Shown: positions 12,401-23,399 of the stretch, piece by piece
How the letters are laid out: the number at the start of each line of letters is the position of its first letter
Position numbering within the stretch: position 1 is the first letter of the stretch
Source of the DNA: Cristatella mucedo
Lineage: Eukaryota > Bryozoa > Phylactolaemata > Cristatellidae
Reading direction: 5' to 3'
NCBI GenBank assembly: GCA_009760855.2
Contig: WPIO01000008.1
Coordinates: 9,475,001 to 9,539,000 of the forward strand
DNA length: 64,000 nucleotides
Program-made: the position numbers and the translations under genes
Notes under the pieces: model-generated
The model's input: the letters and a program-made list of their open reading frames with translations, nothing else
The model's database searches: none
What the model was told of the DNA's origin: nothing

Positions 12401-15400
12401 GTGCTTGCTAACTTAGTCTGCCTAGATGTGCATTAGTCTCCGTCCGTCCGGCTGTGTTGGAGCAGTGCAGGCTTACTAGTACCATTCCCTAAACAGTAGA
12501 GGATCCATTTCTTGTAGCAGCACTTATCTTGAACTGACTTTCATAAAAGTTTCCCATACTTAACTTGGCATCCCACAGTATGCCCATTCAACAGTCCCTA
12601 TCCGTGTGATTGCTTTTTCTTCGGTAATTAATCTTTATGTGCTGGAATGCACTGCATGTCCCACAATGCACCACCAAGCCCAGCCGTTCTCGTGTGAGTT
12701 TAAAGGCTGTTGGCTATAGCCCGTTTGTATGAACGAACCAGTCCAACGCACAAAGACTTGTTACTTGTCCCGACCCTAGTGCCTGGGCGCCAGCTTCAGC
12801 CGTCAATCATTGCAAGTCGCTTGGCAGAGCAGCCGAGGAATTTGACGTCCTTTCAAATGAGGGCCGCTGCTGCTTGCTGTCCAAGAGGAGGCATAGGCCA
12901 GAGGTTTCTAGAACGCCATCGTCCCATTCGGCTGCCAGCAATGCGTAGTGCGCGCACGATGGCGCATGATATCGCCCGACAAAGTCCTTTTTTTGAATTA
13001 TAGGGTCAGTCATGCGGCCACTTGGAACCTGATTAAACATCACATGCAGGTTTGCTCCGAGCTGCTCATTTGCCGCTGCACACATTAGTGCTTGCGTTTT
13101 TGCTCACGCTTGTCTCTGTGCAAGCATAGTCCCTGCCGATCAAGCCTGGTTTCATTCCTGCTCAGCTAGTTATACTCATGTTCGTGCGTTTGCCGTTCAA
13201 TCCAGCACCTTCTTCCTCGACATTATGCTCGTTATGTAAAATCTTGCACCTTTGTGCTGTCAGCTGGGGTATGCGCCGGGGTTGGCTGATTTCTGGTTCC
13301 TTGAGAATGCATTTTGACTTGGTGTCACCATTTTGTCCATGCTTGCTGCTTTAAGTAATCCAGTAATAGCTGCAGCCTGGGCTTGCCATAGGACATTGTG
13401 CAGGAGATCATTTTCCCTTTGATGTGTCACAACGACGAGGATCAGCACTTGTGGGAAAATGATCCAATCGAATACATTCGCTCGAAATATGGTAAGCGCA
13501 ATCGGGCACACCGGGCCACAGCTTGATGCAGCCTCGCTCTTGTCGCGGCATCAATCAGGCAAGCCAGCAGAACACCCGCTGCAAAAACTGCCCACTCTGC
13601 TGCAGCAGCAGCAGCGGTGCCTCCTCTCTGCGAGGCGCTCGCACTTCGCGACCTAGGTCGTGGACGTGCGAGCCTCTTCCTGGAGGCACCCATTTTATTG
13701 CCCACCGTGAGCAGTGTGGCCGGGTGCCGGGAGATTGACATCAGCAGCTACTGCTTCGAAGTCTGCTGCTATATAAGCAGGCTGCTCGATCAGCCGTCCC
13801 TCTTCACTGCTCATCTCTAACATGCAGCGGCCTCAGTCGGGGCCAGGGCGTGGCCTGCTGTCGTTCGGGTCGTAGCTGCTGCCGCTCAGGCAGCGCTTCG
13901 CAGTGCCTCGTTGGCAGCGCCTGACACCTACGATCGTACGATCGGCGGCCGTGCCCTAATCGTCGAGCATCGGCTGCTTGAGCCGGCCCAGCCTTCGGCC
14001 ATCGGCTTCGGTGTCCAGGTCGTCCGTCGTTGGTGCTTGCTTGCCAGTCGCCGCCTGCCTCCTCGCCGTTTAGACGTGTACGAGGAGCTGCTGTCGCCGG
14101 CCTCCGCCGCACAGACGCTCCTGCACGGCGCCTGCGAGAAGCGCAAGCAGGTCCTGGAGAAGACGCTGCAGTTCAGCGTGGCCAAGCTGCACCCGGACGC
14201 CAACGTCGACCCGAGACAAAAGGACGGCGCCCTGCGCATCATCGGTGCCGTCTCCGAGCTGCTGCTCAAGGTCGGCGGATGCTGCCTGCCATCACCGCTC
14301 GTCTCGTTCGTTCCTTGCCGCTTCGCTGTCGACAGCTCGAGTCACTCCAAACGGGTGATATCGCTTCTTTCTCTCTCTTTCCAGAAAAAGGTGTACAAGG
14401 ACCAGGCCGAGGCCATGCTCGTTCAGCTTGTCTATCCGGAGTTCCAAAGTCCTGTCGGCTTCCTGAGGGCCAGGGTCGGTGTTCCCCTCTGGCCGCTGCA
14501 GCATCAGCCGCGCTGCGACCAGCTCGATCTTTGCTTGCCGCCGTTAGAAAGGAGCACCCACTCGGCGCCGGGGCCATCAAGCCTTCCCGGCAGCCGCGTG
14601 GCTCAAAAGCTGGCCGTGTCTGTCGCCTATCTCAGTGGCCTTTCGCTCGTGCCAGCGCTTCCAGCTTCCACATCCGGCCATTATGGTGGGGCTCAGCTGC
14701 TGCGGATGGGATGTGCTCGGCGAGAGAGCGCGCCGCATGCTTCCTGCCGCCCCCAGAGCGCAGCTCTGCGTGCCTCGTGCAGCAGCTTGCTGCGCTCGCT
14801 GTAGGCCTGCTGGGCAGTGCACTACTTTGCCGAGGTCAAGTTCAAGGATATGAATAACCTGGGCGCTGCTGTGGAGCTGACGCGACAGTGCCTGTGCAAC
14901 GACAAGGACTTGCCTGTCAAGTTCGAAGCAGCGATCGCTCTGCAGGCACTCATTTCAGAGCACGAGAAAGCTAAGCAGTACATCCAGGCGCACGTGCAGC
15001 AAGTCGTTCTAGGTACTGCAAGCAACCGTAATGCAGCCGCTTTGCTGCACAGCTCTTTCACACGCTTTGTCTTTACTGTGTTCGTAAAGCATCGGGGCGC
15101 CTCAGCTGTGTCCTTGTTCCGTGCTGTCGAGTTAATGTGGTGGCAGGCTTGCTCGGCACCCGCAGGTCGTTTTGGTTCAGCTAGCGAAGAAGGTTATCTA
15201 GTCGCGCATCTAAATTTTCTCCCGGCAGTGGCCTCAGATAACGAGATTTGACCCGGAGCAAATATCTCTGCGATCATTATCTTAAGGCCTTCAGGGTGTA
15301 TGTCTTGCAAGTTTGCTTCGATGGCTCCACTGGAGTGTGGTTTCAGATGTGAAGACCTTGCTATCCAGAGTACCAAGCAGTGCTAGACGTACAAGAAAAC

Positions 15401-18400
15401 ATGTCTCAGGGTGCTGTGGAAGCATTTGGTTGGCCTCTGCATGAAGCCGATCCAAGTGCAATCAAATCTTTGTTTAGCGTATAGACGGCGTATGTTGGTT
15501 GCTCGCATGGTCTCTTGTGCAATGCTCGTTGTGCTGTTTATTCATCCAAGTGCATGTCTCTGCTCTTAGTGAGATAGTGTTTTTGTGATGCCATGTTTAG
15601 GGGACGCATACAATTTTTCCTTGCTATTGCTCGACCGCCTTGCAAATCACTGTATTAGCTCGAGCACAATTCATTTGTCGTGTTTTCTCTTCCCAGAACT
15701 ACTCGGTCTGATTAGAGAGACTGAGAATGACGATATAACTACGGTCATGCAGAAGCTGGTTTGCAGCTACGTCGAAGAGATTACCCCTATAGCGGTGGAG
15801 ATGACCCAGCATCTGGTGGGTTGTTTTGACAATGGGCCGTGCTGGTCCCCCCACACATGCGCATGCGATCGTAATAAAACTGAAAGTGTGCGCTGTCCTG
15901 TAGGCACAAACATTTATTCAAGTCGTCGATGGCGACAAGGATGGCCAAGATGACAAAGCTCTAGCTGCGATGGGGTTGCTAAACACAATCGAGACAGTAT
16001 TGACTGTGATGGAGCACTCACCAGAGATTCTCAGCCAGCTTGAATCGATCGTGATGAGCATAATTGGATTTACACTTCAGCATAGTGTCATGGGTTAGTA
16101 GATGTGCACTTAGCCACACTGGCTGGCTTCCCTGCTTGATGTTGTTCAGCCATTTACCCCAAGCTTGCAGAACTTTACCCAGCTCTACGTTCTCCTGTTG
16201 CAGAGTTTTACGAGGAGGTGCTGTCACTGATATACATTTTAACATCGCAGCATATATCCGATCAGATGTGGCAGATGTTTGAGACCGTGTATGGCATGTT
16301 CCAGAACGATGGTTTCGATTACTTCACTGGTACGTCTCACTACTTTGTGATTACCATCGGTTCTTCATTGATGCACTCCGATCGGCTTCAAATGCCTTGT
16401 CTTTGATGTCATCGCCCGCTCCACCTCCACCCTCACCTTCACGCACGAGTCATTTGCTGTTTGCCTGATGTGCGCATAGTTTGTCCTCGTTTCCCTGCAG
16501 AAATGATGCCGTGTCTGCACAACTATGTCACCGTCGTTCCGCAAAAGTTCTCATCGGATCCCAAGCATTTGGAGATCGTTTACAACATGTGCAAAGCCGT
16601 GCTCACCAACAGTGACAGCGGCGAGGACGCCGAGTGTCACGCGGCCAAGCTGCTCGAGGTCCTTCTGCTGCAGTACCGCGGACTCATCGACTCCGTGAGT
16701 GTTTTGTCAACGTGCACGGCCGTGTGCGCCCAGCCGTGCACTCGTGCCGCTCATGCACAGCTGGCTGTGCAGAGCTCACTTCAGGCGCTCGTTGGCTCTT
16801 GCACCGACACTGTCTCAGCTCTCGTGTGTGCAGCCAGCTTGCCAAAGAGCGGTAGGCAAACAGTAGGCGGTGCCGCAACGTGTTAGATTCGCCAGCCGAG
16901 AGTAATTGAGGCAAAGAAGGTTGCAATGAGTGCACGAGCAATGGGGGTTGCAAAGCGTCTTCGGTCCGAGCTCCCATATAGGTGAGAGCTCCGAGTGCCG
17001 GTCCTGCCACAGCGGTGGCCCAGCCAGCCACTGCGCATCGAAGCAGCGTAGCGAAGGAGTATTAATAAAAATAATAATATACTTGATAAAGCACCCCCAG
17101 AGAACTTAATCTCTCTCTAGGCGCTTTACATTTGCTGGAAGAGAAATGCAATTGAATGGTGAGGAAAATCATGCCTGATAAACAAACAATATGAATAACA
17201 TGGTTAGGGGTGACATGCACAGGGTCAGCATGCAAATGTGGTTAGTGGCGGCTTGCACAGTGTAAGAACGCATAAGCATATCAAGGACGAATCACAGGGA
17301 CTCACTAAATGCTGTCCTAAATAGGTGTGTTTTTAAATTCTGTTTAAATGTGGTCAAGTCAGGGGATGTTCTGACGGAAGTCGGGAGTGAGTTCCAGGCT
17401 TTGGGAGCATACAAACTAAATGCACGGTCTCCAAAGGATTTTAGGTCTGTACGGGGTAATTGCAGACTGTTGGATTCCGAAAAGCGGGTGGTACGATGCT
17501 TGGTATTCTCCCTGTTTGACCTGACAACTTGTAGCTAGACGTGAAGCTGTACTTCGGACCCATTTTTGAAAATGCCACACTACTATGAGAACAGCAGCAA
17601 TGGCCATGTAGTGCCTCGAGAGAATGTAATCTCTAGAACTTAATCTCTATCTAGGCACTCGACAACTTGCCGAGAGAAAATCAATGACACGAGTTAGTGA
17701 CATAGACTATGTCAAGAGGGCAACAGCAAATGTCCGTCATGATAAGGCCAGCATGTTAAAGCAAACATGAAGAGACTCATGGCCACTAGTTATTTAAATT
17801 TCTTGCTAGTAGCAATCACGGGATCATGCACAGGTTCAACCCGAAAAGCACAGGAACAAATAAGACAAGTTCAGTATGGCTAAGGGAAATCTGACAGCAG
17901 CAGATGTATCTTAAGCTGAGACTTAAACGATGCCAGGTCATTGCTGGTAGTTGCCTTAGCCAGAAGCAAGTTCCCGACTTTCGGTGCACACGACATTAAG
18001 GCTCGATCACCAGTGAAGGGCAGAATGGACCTGCTTGGGAAGCCGCTGTTTGGAAACATTTGCCGGCTAGCAGCCACCAGCGGCCATCTGCTCACTCTGC
18101 CAAAGTCGCGACTGCTGCCCGAGCAGTGTGCATCCTGACTGGCTGCAGCGGCCCCGTCGCCGGCAGCTTTCACTGCGAGGAGTGCTCTCGAGAGTCGCTC
18201 TCTCTGCCTCTGGCTGAGCTCGTGTGCAGCTTGCTCGAGTTTCCTTGACTTCATTGCGCCGCCTTTGCCTCGCCTCGAGCGCTGCCGCCCCGGTCAGTTC
18301 GCTGCCTGTCAGGAACCCTCTCTTCTTGCATAGGCAGCCGAGGCTGAATTCTCGCACGCGTGCGTCCGCCATTGCAGGCAGTCCCGCTCATCGTGGAGCT

Positions 18401-21400
18401 GGTCGTTCAGAGGCTGACGCGCGAGGTGCGCACGTCGGAGCTGCGCACCCTCTGCCTGCAGGTCGTCATTGCGGCCGTGTACTACAACGCGCCTGCGCTT
18501 CTGGCCATATTGGACAAGATGCAGATAGCGGGTGGCGGCAGTGGCGTTCTGCTGCAGTTCCTCACCCAGTGGCTGCACGACTGCGACTGCTTCCTCGGGT
18601 CAGCTCTCGCTTCCAGGAATGCCACGCCTCGTCGCTCCCCTAATGCCACGTCGCTCACGATCTGCGCCCAGCTGCTGCAGCACGTGCCTGATTGTGTGCA
18701 TGTCACTTGTTCTTCGCGCAGGCTGCACGACAGGAGAATGTGCGTGCTCGGCCTGTGCTGCCTTCTCACACTCCCTACCAACAGTCGACCGGCGGCCGTC
18801 AACGAAATAGCATCGAAAATACTGCCATCTGCCCTGGTGGTTTTTAAAGGCCTTAAGAAAGCCTACGAAAGTAAGCTGCCACCAGTTGCCGTTTTTCCCC
18901 TATTCCGGTGAGAGCTGGTGCGCCCAGTCGGCGGTGGTGGCTGGGGTTTAATTGTGAGGGGGAGAGGCGCTCGCAGCAAGATCGCCCTTTCTACCCGTGA
19001 GCTTGTGGCGCTGTCCGCAGACATTGGGCTCGATCGTGCTGGCCGTGCAGTCGTGAGACTTTCCTTCTGCGTGCGCGAGCATTCACCGTGAGAGAACAAT
19101 TTACCACTTAGGCCGTGCTCAAGATGAAAAGTCCAGCGACTCGGAGGAGAACGGAGATGCGAGTGACAGCGAGTACGTGGCTCCGGTTTTGGAAGACGAC
19201 GAGGACGACATAAATGAGGACGACAATGCATATCTCGAAAAGCTGGAAAATAACGTACGCACGCTGCTGCTACGCAGCCTCTTCCTCTCCTCCTCTCTCG
19301 TTTGCTGTGCTAGCTGTAGGGCCTCTCTGAAATGGGGTACCTCTGTCGTCGTCGTTTGGCAAAGCTGCTGTGCTCGCGGCCGAGGCGTGACCGCTGCTGC
19401 ACGCAAGCGTTTCGTGTGTGTGTGTGTGTGCGTGCGCGTGTGCGCGTATGTACGCACTCTATCGTTCGTTTGCGCAAATCAGCCGCTGCGTCATGTAGCT
19501 GCTTCGCATTCTTTCGAAAGTTGCTAGCTCGGCTGAGCCTAGGGCTTTGTGTACCGAAGTGCCCCTGCACTGCGCGTGGCCAGTCTTTTCCATTCCCGTT
19601 CGCCTGGCAGAGGCAGTCAACCGTGGCCAGTCCTCCATTTTGCTGCTGGTGTTGACGTGGCACTACGTCTCTGTCACTTGCTTCGCAAGCTGTCGCTTTG
19701 TTCGTCACATCTCAGGACGATAGCAATGACGAAGACTACGACGACGACGACGACTCAGAAGAAACTGCCCTTGAAAGCTACGAGACTCCTTTAGACAAGG
19801 ACGACTGTGATGTGGATGAATATTGCATTTTCCGAAGCATTCTTACCGGTAGGAGGAAGAGTGGATCGCTTGCGTGGCTGCTGGCTCTGCCGATCTCTCC
19901 TCCCCCACACAAACACACACTGGGTGCCACTTGAAACGGTGAATGGTCGTTCTCTGGTATATGCGCCCGCGTGCACCCACACGCTCACCTTTACCACCAC
20001 AGCAGTGCTAGCAAGCCGGCCTTGCTCTCCGAGCAGCTTAAGCATAGGCTCGAATGACGTCGACGGGCAAGATTCGCTCGGATCAAGTGGCCGCGTGGCT
20101 TTAGCTGAGTTACATGCTTTTTCTTCGATGATATAAATACAATTCATTTATATAGCGCCCCAAGAGAACTTAATCTCTATTCAGGCGCTTCACATATGCC
20201 TCGGGGCTCGAGCTCACGACCTCAGTCAGACCTTGGTCGGGGCGAGCACCTTAACCGCTAGACCAAACCAGCTCGGCGATGATATTACTAGTCCCCGGAC
20301 CTCCTCCATCACCCTGTGGTAGGGGAGGGGATGGGCGTGGCTAATGGGGCAGCAGTGTGCAATCGTCCAACGGCCATTGGGGTGAAAGTGCTGAGCACTG
20401 TGATGAGAGACAGCCACCCCCCTACCTTCCAAGCCTGTCCTCAGAAGCATGATCAACCTGGCTGGCCACCGCAGTGCTGCCATTGACTAGTTAATGGTCG
20501 AGAAAACAGCGATCATTAATAATGCAGCTTACAAGAAAGCATGGACCTTGGCAAAAACGGGCACGGTATAATCAACAAACAGGTTCAATATATAGTAGTA
20601 CGAAATTATCACTATTGGCTGAGCAAGCCATCGTGCCGACAAATCTTGTTGCCATTGGCATCTCTTAAAGATCAGCACAACTCTGATCAGCAGTAGCTGA
20701 CGTGGCATTGGAAGAGTTCAATCAGCCCAGGGACACGTGGTATCCAGCCTATCGGCAATGGTCTTCGGCTCCAAAAATAGACCTGGTGTCTTGCATCAGC
20801 CAGTGCTGCACTCCAGGTCGAGGTGAGCGCTCGGCGTAGTATTGGCACTAGAGCCTTCAACTGGTTGCCCATACCTACGGCCATAACCATTGGTACTGAA
20901 TGGGCGTGGGTGTCCTTATAAAAATCCCTCTCGATGGTGCCTTTAGGAGTTCAAACGCCCGAGTTCAAGTCCGTTCTTGTGGAGTTAAAGGCAGAGTTTT
21001 CGGTGGAGCTTCGGTCGGGCCGCCAGATTCGAGTGTGTGATCGGGATAACAGGCTTTCAAAGTTCAAATCGATATTGCCAAATACCTCGAATCACATTGA
21101 ACGTTGCGGCCACAACAATGGAGCGCAAACTGAAGAAGCCAGCTGATGGTGAGGCACCTTTGTATGGTGATCTGAGACAACATTCGCTGGCAAGAACAAG
21201 GCGTTTGCCATAAGGTTGTGGGTTTTCGGCCACCGAACTTGTGGGCGTTGTTGGGCAGGGCTTTGCTTTAGTAGTTGTTGCCCATGGGTACCCGACCAAG
21301 GCAGTTGAGGAGGCTCTAGTAAGCACACTGGCTGTGAAGCCGATTCCGCCAGCACGCTACTCGTGCCAGGCCAGCCGGCGACTGATCAAGGCCAGCTGCC

Positions 21401-22889
21401 CTCTCGTCCAGCCAACATGGCAAGCTAGCAGTCCTTCAGAGGTGGGACCAGGGGATAGAGCCTTTCACTAATTGACCACGTTAAGTCCACAGTCAAGTCG
21501 GTCTTCACAGCAATTAAAAACTCTTATTACATACCGATTACACAATGACTTTACTACATACTGATGCTGCGGCCAAGCCAGCCCTGGAGGCATGCATTTG
21601 TGGCATCCTGTCTAGACTCCCATCGTTCTCGGCTTGCCGATATTTTTTTCCTTGTGTAGTAAGATGCTTAAATGCAGCTGATGCAAAGCTCGGCATTTAG
21701 GTAGTATGTCGGGAGTGTTGCAACATTACACCAGATCTCACTGACCGGCACTGGCTCCCTATCAAGCTATTAATAATTGCCTTCAAGGTTGTGTCACTCA
21801 CTTTTAGGTCCCTTCTGTCTTTCACTTGCAGCTCTGTCCCTTGTTAGAAGTTGCTTCCTATCGTGTTTAGGCGTTAAGCTGAGCTCCAACGAACCTAAAA
21901 TCCGTAGTTGTTACCTTTAGTACTAAAGCTCCCACAGCCTAGAACTCGCTACCTACTGACATCACAGCATCCCTTGGCTAATTATCATTATTACTATCAT
22001 TATTGTTATTTGCATTATGTAATAACTCCTGCTTACTTATTTTGATTACGGAGGCGGTATGGCTAGCTTCGTCGTTATTTATCTTAAGAGAAGCTGGCTG
22101 CATCACAGTCGTTCCACAGCACAAAGTTCTTTCCTCATTGAAGAACTCTCTAAAGCTTGCACATCTTGCCTACGCATCTTTCTATGCACGTGTGGTAGCA
22201 AGTGCTGCTTGTCTCCTGTAAAATTTAACAGAGCAGAGTAGCTGAGTCAAAAGTGAATCGCGAAAGTGAGTAGGAGTGCGCGCGATGGCTGAAAATCCGT
22301 GTTCGAACCGGCCGGGCGACGTAACCTGTCTCTGCTCTGGCCTGAGCTGCCAGCACTTCGAGCTGTATCTTGACTGGGATGCCGCTGCAGCTCGGCACGG
22401 GCCGCGTTAGTAGTGGTGATGCGCTCAGCCGCGTGAGACAGAGTCGCTGCTGCCTCGTTGGCTTTCAGCCTTGCCGCACCAGGACCCCGCCTGGTACGAG
22501 GCTCTCACCAAGTCGCTGACCGAGGAGCAGCTGAAGGAAGTGCAGGACATTTTCGTGCTGGCCGACCAGAGGAAGGCCGTTCAAGGCAAGCTGCTGTGCC
22601 TGCCAGCTGCGCCTCCACCCCACCCTTGCCCGGGCATGTCCAGGCTGCCGTACCTGCTCCTCGTCGTCGCCTGGGGACGGTCAATCTAGGAGGAGCAGGA
22701 GGTTTTCAGAGCCTAGCTCGCTGCGCATCTACGTTTTGCGCGCTCGCGCACTGCATGCGGACGCGGAGCGAGCCTTTGCTTGCTCACCGCGCAGATTCGA
22801 AGAAGATCGAGCTTGGCGGCGGCTATCAGTTTGTCAACGTTCAAGTGCCAACCACTTTCAACTTCGGCGGCGCTCCTCCGAGCGTGTAA
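1638..22889 (+). CDS. IPO7: Importin-7 (nuclear import receptor), complete 24-exon gene
   Basis: Exons: 1638-1721, 6563-6644, 6795-6957, 8774-8932, 9198-9354, 9765-9854, 9944-10038, 11041-11111, 12108-12210, 13004-13049, 13392-13491, 14074-14270, 14385-14474, 14805-15012, 15697-15815, 15904-16093, 16204-16329, 16501-16694, 18378-18598, 18722-18870, 19112-19254, 19716-19848, 22469-22585, 22795-22889. They total 3,132 nt in one open frame (1,043 residues plus stop; human IPO7 is 1,038). The product starts [11 protein letters not shown]. It has the importin-beta N-terminal repeat region (about residues 20-100), HEAT-like repeats with [25 protein letters not shown] and [14 protein letters not shown], an acidic stretch (about 890-965) and the C-terminal TFNFGG. 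IPO7 binds RanGTP and carries ribosomal proteins, histone H1 and signalling factors into the nucleus. All introns are GT-AG except intron 23, which is GC-AG. The exon 7 acceptor is ambiguous by one codon (9944 or 9947). Confidence 0.96.
2941..3918 (+). pseudogene. Decayed Tc1/mariner-type transposase in IPO7 intron 1
   Basis: Translated fragments in shifting frames line up with a Tc1-family transposase. At 2996-3110 there is a helix-turn-helix piece ([14 protein letters not shown]), then [18 protein letters not shown] near 3265-3315. The catalytic-core piece QHDSDPKYT is at about 3660-3690 (second Asp), and [10 protein letters not shown] at about 3727-3756 matches the Pro-Asp-x-x-Pro-x-Glu block. 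Stops and frameshifts interrupt it throughout, and the first catalytic Asp is not clear. No terminal inverted repeats or TA duplication could be recognised. The copy is dead and sits directly against a LINE-like tail on its right. It has no expected effect on IPO7 beyond intron length. Confidence 0.75.
3919..4200 (-). repeat. Third LINE-like tail family, copy 1
   Basis: Starts with the tail block reading aacttaagtctcaatccagg and, near 4105-4160, contains a segment (catgcacaggt ... ggcaagttc) shared with 17800-17870. The tail resembles the other LINE tails of the window, but the interior differs. It is interpreted as a diverged related family in minus orientation. Confidence 0.5.
4395..4900 (-). 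CDS. Unrecognised ORF or exon inside IPO7 intron 1
   Basis: A reading frame of about 165 codons, antisense to IPO7, is open from just after a TGA near 4910 to a TAA at 4395. It has no ATG near its left end (first in-frame Met is well inside). It includes [35 protein letters not shown] and a Lys/Gln-rich second half. A consensus donor (AAGAG then gtaaga) lies at its 3' end, so it could be an internal exon, a fossil of a mobile element or chance. I do not recognise the protein. Upstream and downstream partners were not found. Confidence 0.3.
5291..5342. repeat. Perfect 26-bp tandem duplication
   Basis: Two adjacent identical copies of a 26-bp unit beginning aagatgatagttttttag lie in IPO7 intron 1, with no divergence between them, suggesting a recent slippage or duplication event. 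Confidence 0.8.
5671..5751. repeat. (CT)n microsatellite
   Basis: About 40 uninterrupted CT units in IPO7 intron 1. The rest of intron 1 outside the named elements (1722-2940, 4300-5640, 5760-6190, 6360-6560) shows nothing I can identify. Confidence 0.95.
6191..6358 (+). repeat. tRNA-derived SINE, family B
   Basis: The head contains an A-box-like tagcccatgaggtaaggtgc and a B-box gtgggttcgaatcc, followed by gtgggcgatcc and a tail gctgtataaataaggctgttaa ending in a T-rich run. The promoter boxes are spaced as in tRNA genes, but no cloverleaf closes, so this is a SINE and not a tRNA. Related copies lie at 38405-38575 and 40803-40902, and a tail fragment at 29672-29755. Confidence 0.7.
8193..8640 (-). 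repeat. 5'-truncated CR1/L2-like LINE, family 1, with (AAT)n tail
   Basis: In IPO7 intron 3. From right to left it encodes the last reverse-transcriptase ORF residues ([19 protein letters not shown], then [10 protein letters not shown] and stop at about 8454) and then a 3' UTR with the block ctagaaagagattaagttc. It ends in an AAT run at 8193-8239, the priming-type tail of this element class. Confidence 0.85.
8997..9133. repeat. (TGTC)n / (CT)n compound microsatellite
   Basis: A TGTC tetranucleotide run from about 9007 grades into interrupted CT repeats. It lies in the 265-bp IPO7 intron 4 between exons ending 8932 and starting 9198. Confidence 0.9.
9375..9448. repeat. (CT)n microsatellite
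   Basis: An uninterrupted CT run 20 bp downstream of the IPO7 exon 5 donor at 9355. Because it is so close to the splice site, length changes here could influence splicing of exon 5; that is inference only. Confidence 0.93.
10337..10443 (-). repeat. tRNA-derived SINE, family A, copy 1
   Basis: Read on the minus strand: a tRNA-like head (ggtttggccca ... ggttaggg), a B-box-like gtgggctcgagccctgtgg, then the LINE-type tail gtaaagcacatcgagagag. It lies in IPO7 intron 7. The same architecture occurs at 20131-20277 and 42695-42836. Confidence 0.65.
10942..10981. repeat. (GT)n microsatellite
   Basis: Interrupted TG/CG dinucleotide run in IPO7 intron 7, 60 bp before the exon 8 acceptor. Intron 8 (11112-12107) and intron 9 (12211-13003) hold no element I recognise. 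Confidence 0.85.
17063..17510 (-). repeat. 5'-truncated family 1 LINE in IPO7 intron 18
   Basis: An aataataat run at the left edge is followed by the family 1 3' UTR and, on the minus strand, remnants of the terminal ORF residues near 17340-17460. The frame carries lesions. It lies between IPO7 exons 18 and 19. Confidence 0.8.
17605..18035 (-). repeat. Third LINE-like family, copy 2
   Basis: Minus-strand translation near 17885-18020 gives [18 protein letters not shown] and [11 protein letters not shown], a diverged counterpart of the family 1 terminus ([17 protein letters not shown] ... [10 protein letters not shown]). Its 3' UTR shares a block with 3919-4200. It lies directly beside the family 1 copy at 17063-17510, in the same orientation. 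Confidence 0.6.
20131..20277 (-). repeat. tRNA-derived SINE, family A, copy 2 (best preserved)
   Basis: On the minus strand: gccgagctggtttggtctag, A-box-like agcggttaaggtgctcg, B-box gagctcgagcccc, then gtgaagcgcctgaatagag ... ttaagttctcttggggcgct and an AT-rich end. The last third is the same block that ends the LINE copies of this window. It lies in IPO7 intron 22. The rest of that intron (20290-21700, 22000-22460) is unexplained except for a degenerate LINE piece. Confidence 0.75.
21700..21985 (+). repeat. Degenerate LINE fragment in IPO7 intron 22
   Basis: Plus-strand translation in pieces gives [15 protein letters not shown] and [11 protein letters not shown], equivalent to the C-terminal part of the family 1 reverse-transcriptase ORF ([15 protein letters not shown] ... 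[11 protein letters not shown]). It is more diverged than other copies and has lost the 3' tail. Confidence 0.65.
22586..22794 (+). other. IPO7: GC-AG intron (IPO7 intron 23)
   Basis: The exon ends GTTCAAG and the intron begins gcaag, the consensus context for GC donors. The acceptor is ccgcgcag at 22787-22794. Splicing here keeps phase 1 and joins ADQRKAVQ to [13 protein letters not shown], as the family requires. No usable GT donor in the same phase was seen nearby. Confidence 0.85.
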
Positions 22890-23351
22890 AACCGGCAGCT
22901 CCCTGCTACTACTACTACTACTGCTGCTGCTGCACCCAACAATGTCCTCCACCGCTGCTGGCCTGCCCTGCACGCAGGCTGGTCAGGGCTCTTGCCGAGG
23001 CGCACGCACGCGGACCAGCGGCCGGCCTCTCATCCCTGCTTGCAGGCGGTCAGCTGCTTATAGGCCAGTTACTGCTGACTTCCGGCTGACCTGAGAGTGT
23101 CGCCTCTTTTCAAGATCGAGTGGCTGTGCTCGCTGCGCTGAAGGCGGACGTGCGCGCTCACTGCAGGGTCGTTTTTTTGCCTTGCTGCCAACGAGATCGT
23201 TCTGCCTGTTGTGCGAAGCATCCCCTCTCCACCACAAACTTGTTGCTGTCTGGACGTTATTTATCCTCGTGGAGTGATCGCGTTTAGTGGCCCCACCTTT
23301 ATTGAGCTGTGCTAGGATTGCAGAAGGTTTTATGTTATCCTGTACGGTGCA

Positions 23352-23357
23352 AATAAA
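23352..23357 (+). terminator. IPO7: Poly(A) signal AATAAA for IPO7
   Basis: AATAAA lies 463 bp after the IPO7 stop, followed by a TGCTG-rich stretch and GT-rich DNA (about 23366-23400). It is the first canonical hexamer downstream on this strand, giving a 3' UTR of roughly 0.5 kb. Confidence 0.7.
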
Positions 23358-23399
23358 GTGCTGTTTCAGCTGCTGCTGCTGCTGTTTCAGCATGCCGTG

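Noticed and set aside
13911-14857. Long plus-strand ORFs of 297 and 275 codons
   Set aside because: They span IPO7 exons 12 and 13 plus GC-rich introns. Only the parts between splice sites in one frame match the family; the rest is intron read-through or the wrong frame.
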